A model generated the notes under the pieces. That model was not told where the DNA came from. It did not search any database and saw only the letters and a list, made by a program, of their open reading frames with translations. From positions 1 through 6,241 of the forward strand of contig JAEWHZ010000100.1 of NCBI GenBank assembly GCA_023387585.1: a stretch of 6,241 bases of DNA, given 5' to 3'. Positions within the stretch are counted from its first letter, which is position 1, and the number at the start of each line of letters is the position of its first letter. The stretch comes from Pseudomonadota bacterium. Lineage in GTDB: Bacteria > Pseudomonadota > Alphaproteobacteria > Rhizobiales > Devosiaceae. A program made the translations under genes and the position numbers. This document shows positions 5,017-6,241 of the stretch, piece by piece.

Positions 5017-6241
5017 ATGGATGCCGAAACGGCACGCGGGCGCCTGCTGGCCGAGATCGCCGGGCGCGGGGACATCGAAGCCGACCGGCTGCGCATCGCG
5101 CTCGACAGCATCGATCCCGACGACCTGTCCGCCGGCGGCGACGGGCTGGTCGAGCGGCTGGCGGAATCGCTGCGCCTGCTCGACGCCCCGGCCGGCCCCG
5201 GCTTCCGCGTCGCCATCCGCGATGCCGGTGCCCCCTTCGTCCTCACCGCCCATGGCCCGGACATGCCGTTCATCGTCGACAGCGCGCTGGCGGCGATCCG
5301 CGCCGGCGGCGCCGTTGTCCGCCTGCTCGCCCATCCCATCGTGCCGGATGGCGAAGGCGCCCGGCGCAGCCTGCTGCATGTCGAGATCGACCCCATCGCC
5401 GACACCGCCCCGCTTGTCGCCGAGATCGAGCGCACCCTGGCCGATGTTTCCGCAACGGTCGCCGACCGCGAGCCGATGCTGGCGCGCCTCGCCGCCGCCA
5501 CCGAGGGTCTGAAGCGCCAATCCGCCAGCCTCTCCGAAACCTCGCGCACTGAATCCGTCGACTTCCTCAACTGGCTGACGGAAAACAATTTCATCCTTGT
5601 CGGCCTGCGCGAATACCGTCTCGCCGGCACGACGCTGGAGCCCCGTCCCGCAACCGGGCTCGGCATCATGCGCGATCCGCAGATGCGGGTGCTGCGCTCC
5701 GGGCGCGACTGGGTGGAATCGACGCCGCAGCTCGCCGCCTTCTTCGCCGGCCCTGCTCCGCTGCTGGTCGCCAAGGCCAATGTGCGCAGCCGCGTGCGCC
5801 GGCGCGTGCATCTCGACTATGTCGGCATCAAGCTGTTCGATGATTCCGGCGCCGTCGCCGGCGAGTTGCGGCTCGTGGGGCTCTTCACCGCCCAGGCCCT
5901 CGCCACCCCGCACAGGGAGGTGCCGCTGATCCGCCAGAAACTGCTCGACGTGGTCCGCGACACCGGCGTCGTTCCCGGCTCGCATGCCCATCGCACCCTG
6001 GTCGGCGCGCTCGATTTCTATCCGCGCGACGAGCTGTTCCAGATCGACACCGCGCTGCTCGCCGAATTCACCCAGGCCATCGCCGCGCTCGGCGACCGGC
6101 CGCGCGTGCGCGTCCTGCCGCGCATCGACGCCTTCGACAATTTCGTTTCCATCCTCGTCTATGTGCCGCGCGAGCGCTACGATTCCGAGGCCCGCGCCCG
6201 CATCGCCGATTATCTCGCAAAAATCTATGACGGGCGCGTCT
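5017..6241 (+). CDS. NAD-specific glutamate dehydrogenase, large (180-kDa) type, N-terminal part
   Basis: This family catalyses NAD+-dependent oxidative deamination of glutamate to 2-oxoglutarate and ammonia in the cytoplasm, mainly for glutamate catabolism. Full-length members run to about 1,600 residues. The visible 408 residues are the regulatory N-terminal region; the catalytic Rossmann part lies outside. Family landmarks are DMPFIVDS (82-89), PMLARL (153-158), NFILVGLREY (191-200), GLGIMRDP (214-221), KANVRSRV...HLDYVGIK (253-272), ELRLVGLF (283-290), YPRDELFQI (335-343) and VYVPRERYDS (381-390). The ATG at 5017 has GGGGAG (5002-5007) 9 nt upstream. An in-frame TAG at 4939 with no ATG, GTG or TTG between makes it the earliest standard start. 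The N-terminus and the segment around 105-125 look shorter than in alphaproteobacterial homologues I recall, with YPRDELFQ arriving several dozen residues early. It lies 62 bp after the regulator with no convincing terminator between, so some read-through is possible, but no functional link is evident. Confidence 0.95.
   Translation, partial: MDAETARGRLLAEIAGRGDIEADRLRIALDSIDPDDLSAGGDGLVERLAESLRLLDAPAGPGFRVAIRDAGAPFVLTAHGPDMPFIVDSALAAIRAGGAVVRLLAHPIVPDGEGARRSLLHVEIDPIADTAPLVAEIERTLADVSATVADREPMLARLAAATEGLKRQSASLSETSRTESVDFLNWLTENNFILVGLREYRLAGTTLEPRPATGLGIMRDPQMRVLRSGRDWVESTPQLAAFFAGPAPLLVAKANVRSRVRRRVHLDYVGIKLFDDSGAVAGELRLVGLFTAQALATPHREVPLIRQKLLDVVRDTGVVPGSHAHRTLVGALDFYPRDELFQIDTALLAEFTQAIAALGDRPRVRVLPRIDAFDNFVSILVYVPRERYDSEARARIADYLAKIYDGRV

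Noticed and set aside
4879..5991. 370-codon open frame on the minus strand opposite the glutamate dehydrogenase gene
   Set aside because: The real coding frame is shown by many family motifs on the plus strand. The antisense translation is Ala/Gly/Asp/Arg-rich without a domain and would overlap the end of the regulator gene.
1..6241. Search by eye for tRNA, rRNA, CRISPR repeats, insertion-sequence ends, attachment sites, toxin-antitoxin or defence genes
   Set aside because: Nothing recognisable. Apart from the 61-, 159- and 62-bp gaps the window is filled by five ordinary genes, so no previously undescribed system can be supported here.

Overview
The window is GC-rich (by eye about two thirds G+C) and fully consistent with an alphaproteobacterium, most likely of the Hyphomicrobiales/Rhizobiales. 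The evidence is the codon use, the large 180-kDa-type NAD-glutamate dehydrogenase, and a sugar/peptide-type ABC operon driven by a MelR-like AraC regulator. I cannot name a genus. No RNA gene, CRISPR array, insertion sequence or sign of recent transfer was seen; this looks like chromosomal metabolic sequence.

Layout. On the minus strand, reading from about 3952 down to 1, lies the front of an ABC importer operon of the dipeptide/oligopeptide/nickel (PepT) class. It holds a 696-residue substrate-binding protein (1760-3850), a DppB/OppB-type permease (685-1698) and a DppC/OppC-type permease (1-688, its C-terminus outside the window). The two permease genes overlap by ATGA. The binding-protein and first permease genes are separated by a short gap holding a very strong GC hairpin (1725-1749). 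The ATPase genes are not in view and would be expected further left. On the plus strand, divergent from the operon, is an AraC/XylS-family regulator with an N-terminal cupin domain resembling MelR (4010-4954). It is followed after 62 bp by the first 408 codons of a NAD-specific glutamate dehydrogenase (5017 to the end), which is probably functionally unrelated.

The most informative stretch is the 159-bp divergent control region (3851-4009). It holds two 17-bp direct repeats exactly 21 bp apart (3953-3969 and 3974-3990), abutting the -35 of a plausible promoter for the transporter operon. This is the geometry expected for an AraC/MelR-type activator. A face-to-face promoter for the regulator would overlap it. 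Downstream of the predicted operon transcription start is a 12-bp perfect inverted repeat (3868-3914), whose loop in the mRNA contains a second Shine-Dalgarno and an in-frame ATG.

Working model (inference): the MelR-like protein senses a ligand, plausibly an alpha-galactoside or other oligosaccharide rather than a peptide. It binds the 21-bp repeats and activates the operon, and the two hairpins tune translation and the ratio of binding protein to permease. Nothing here is clearly a new system; the interest lies in the control region and in the likely non-peptide substrate of the transporter.
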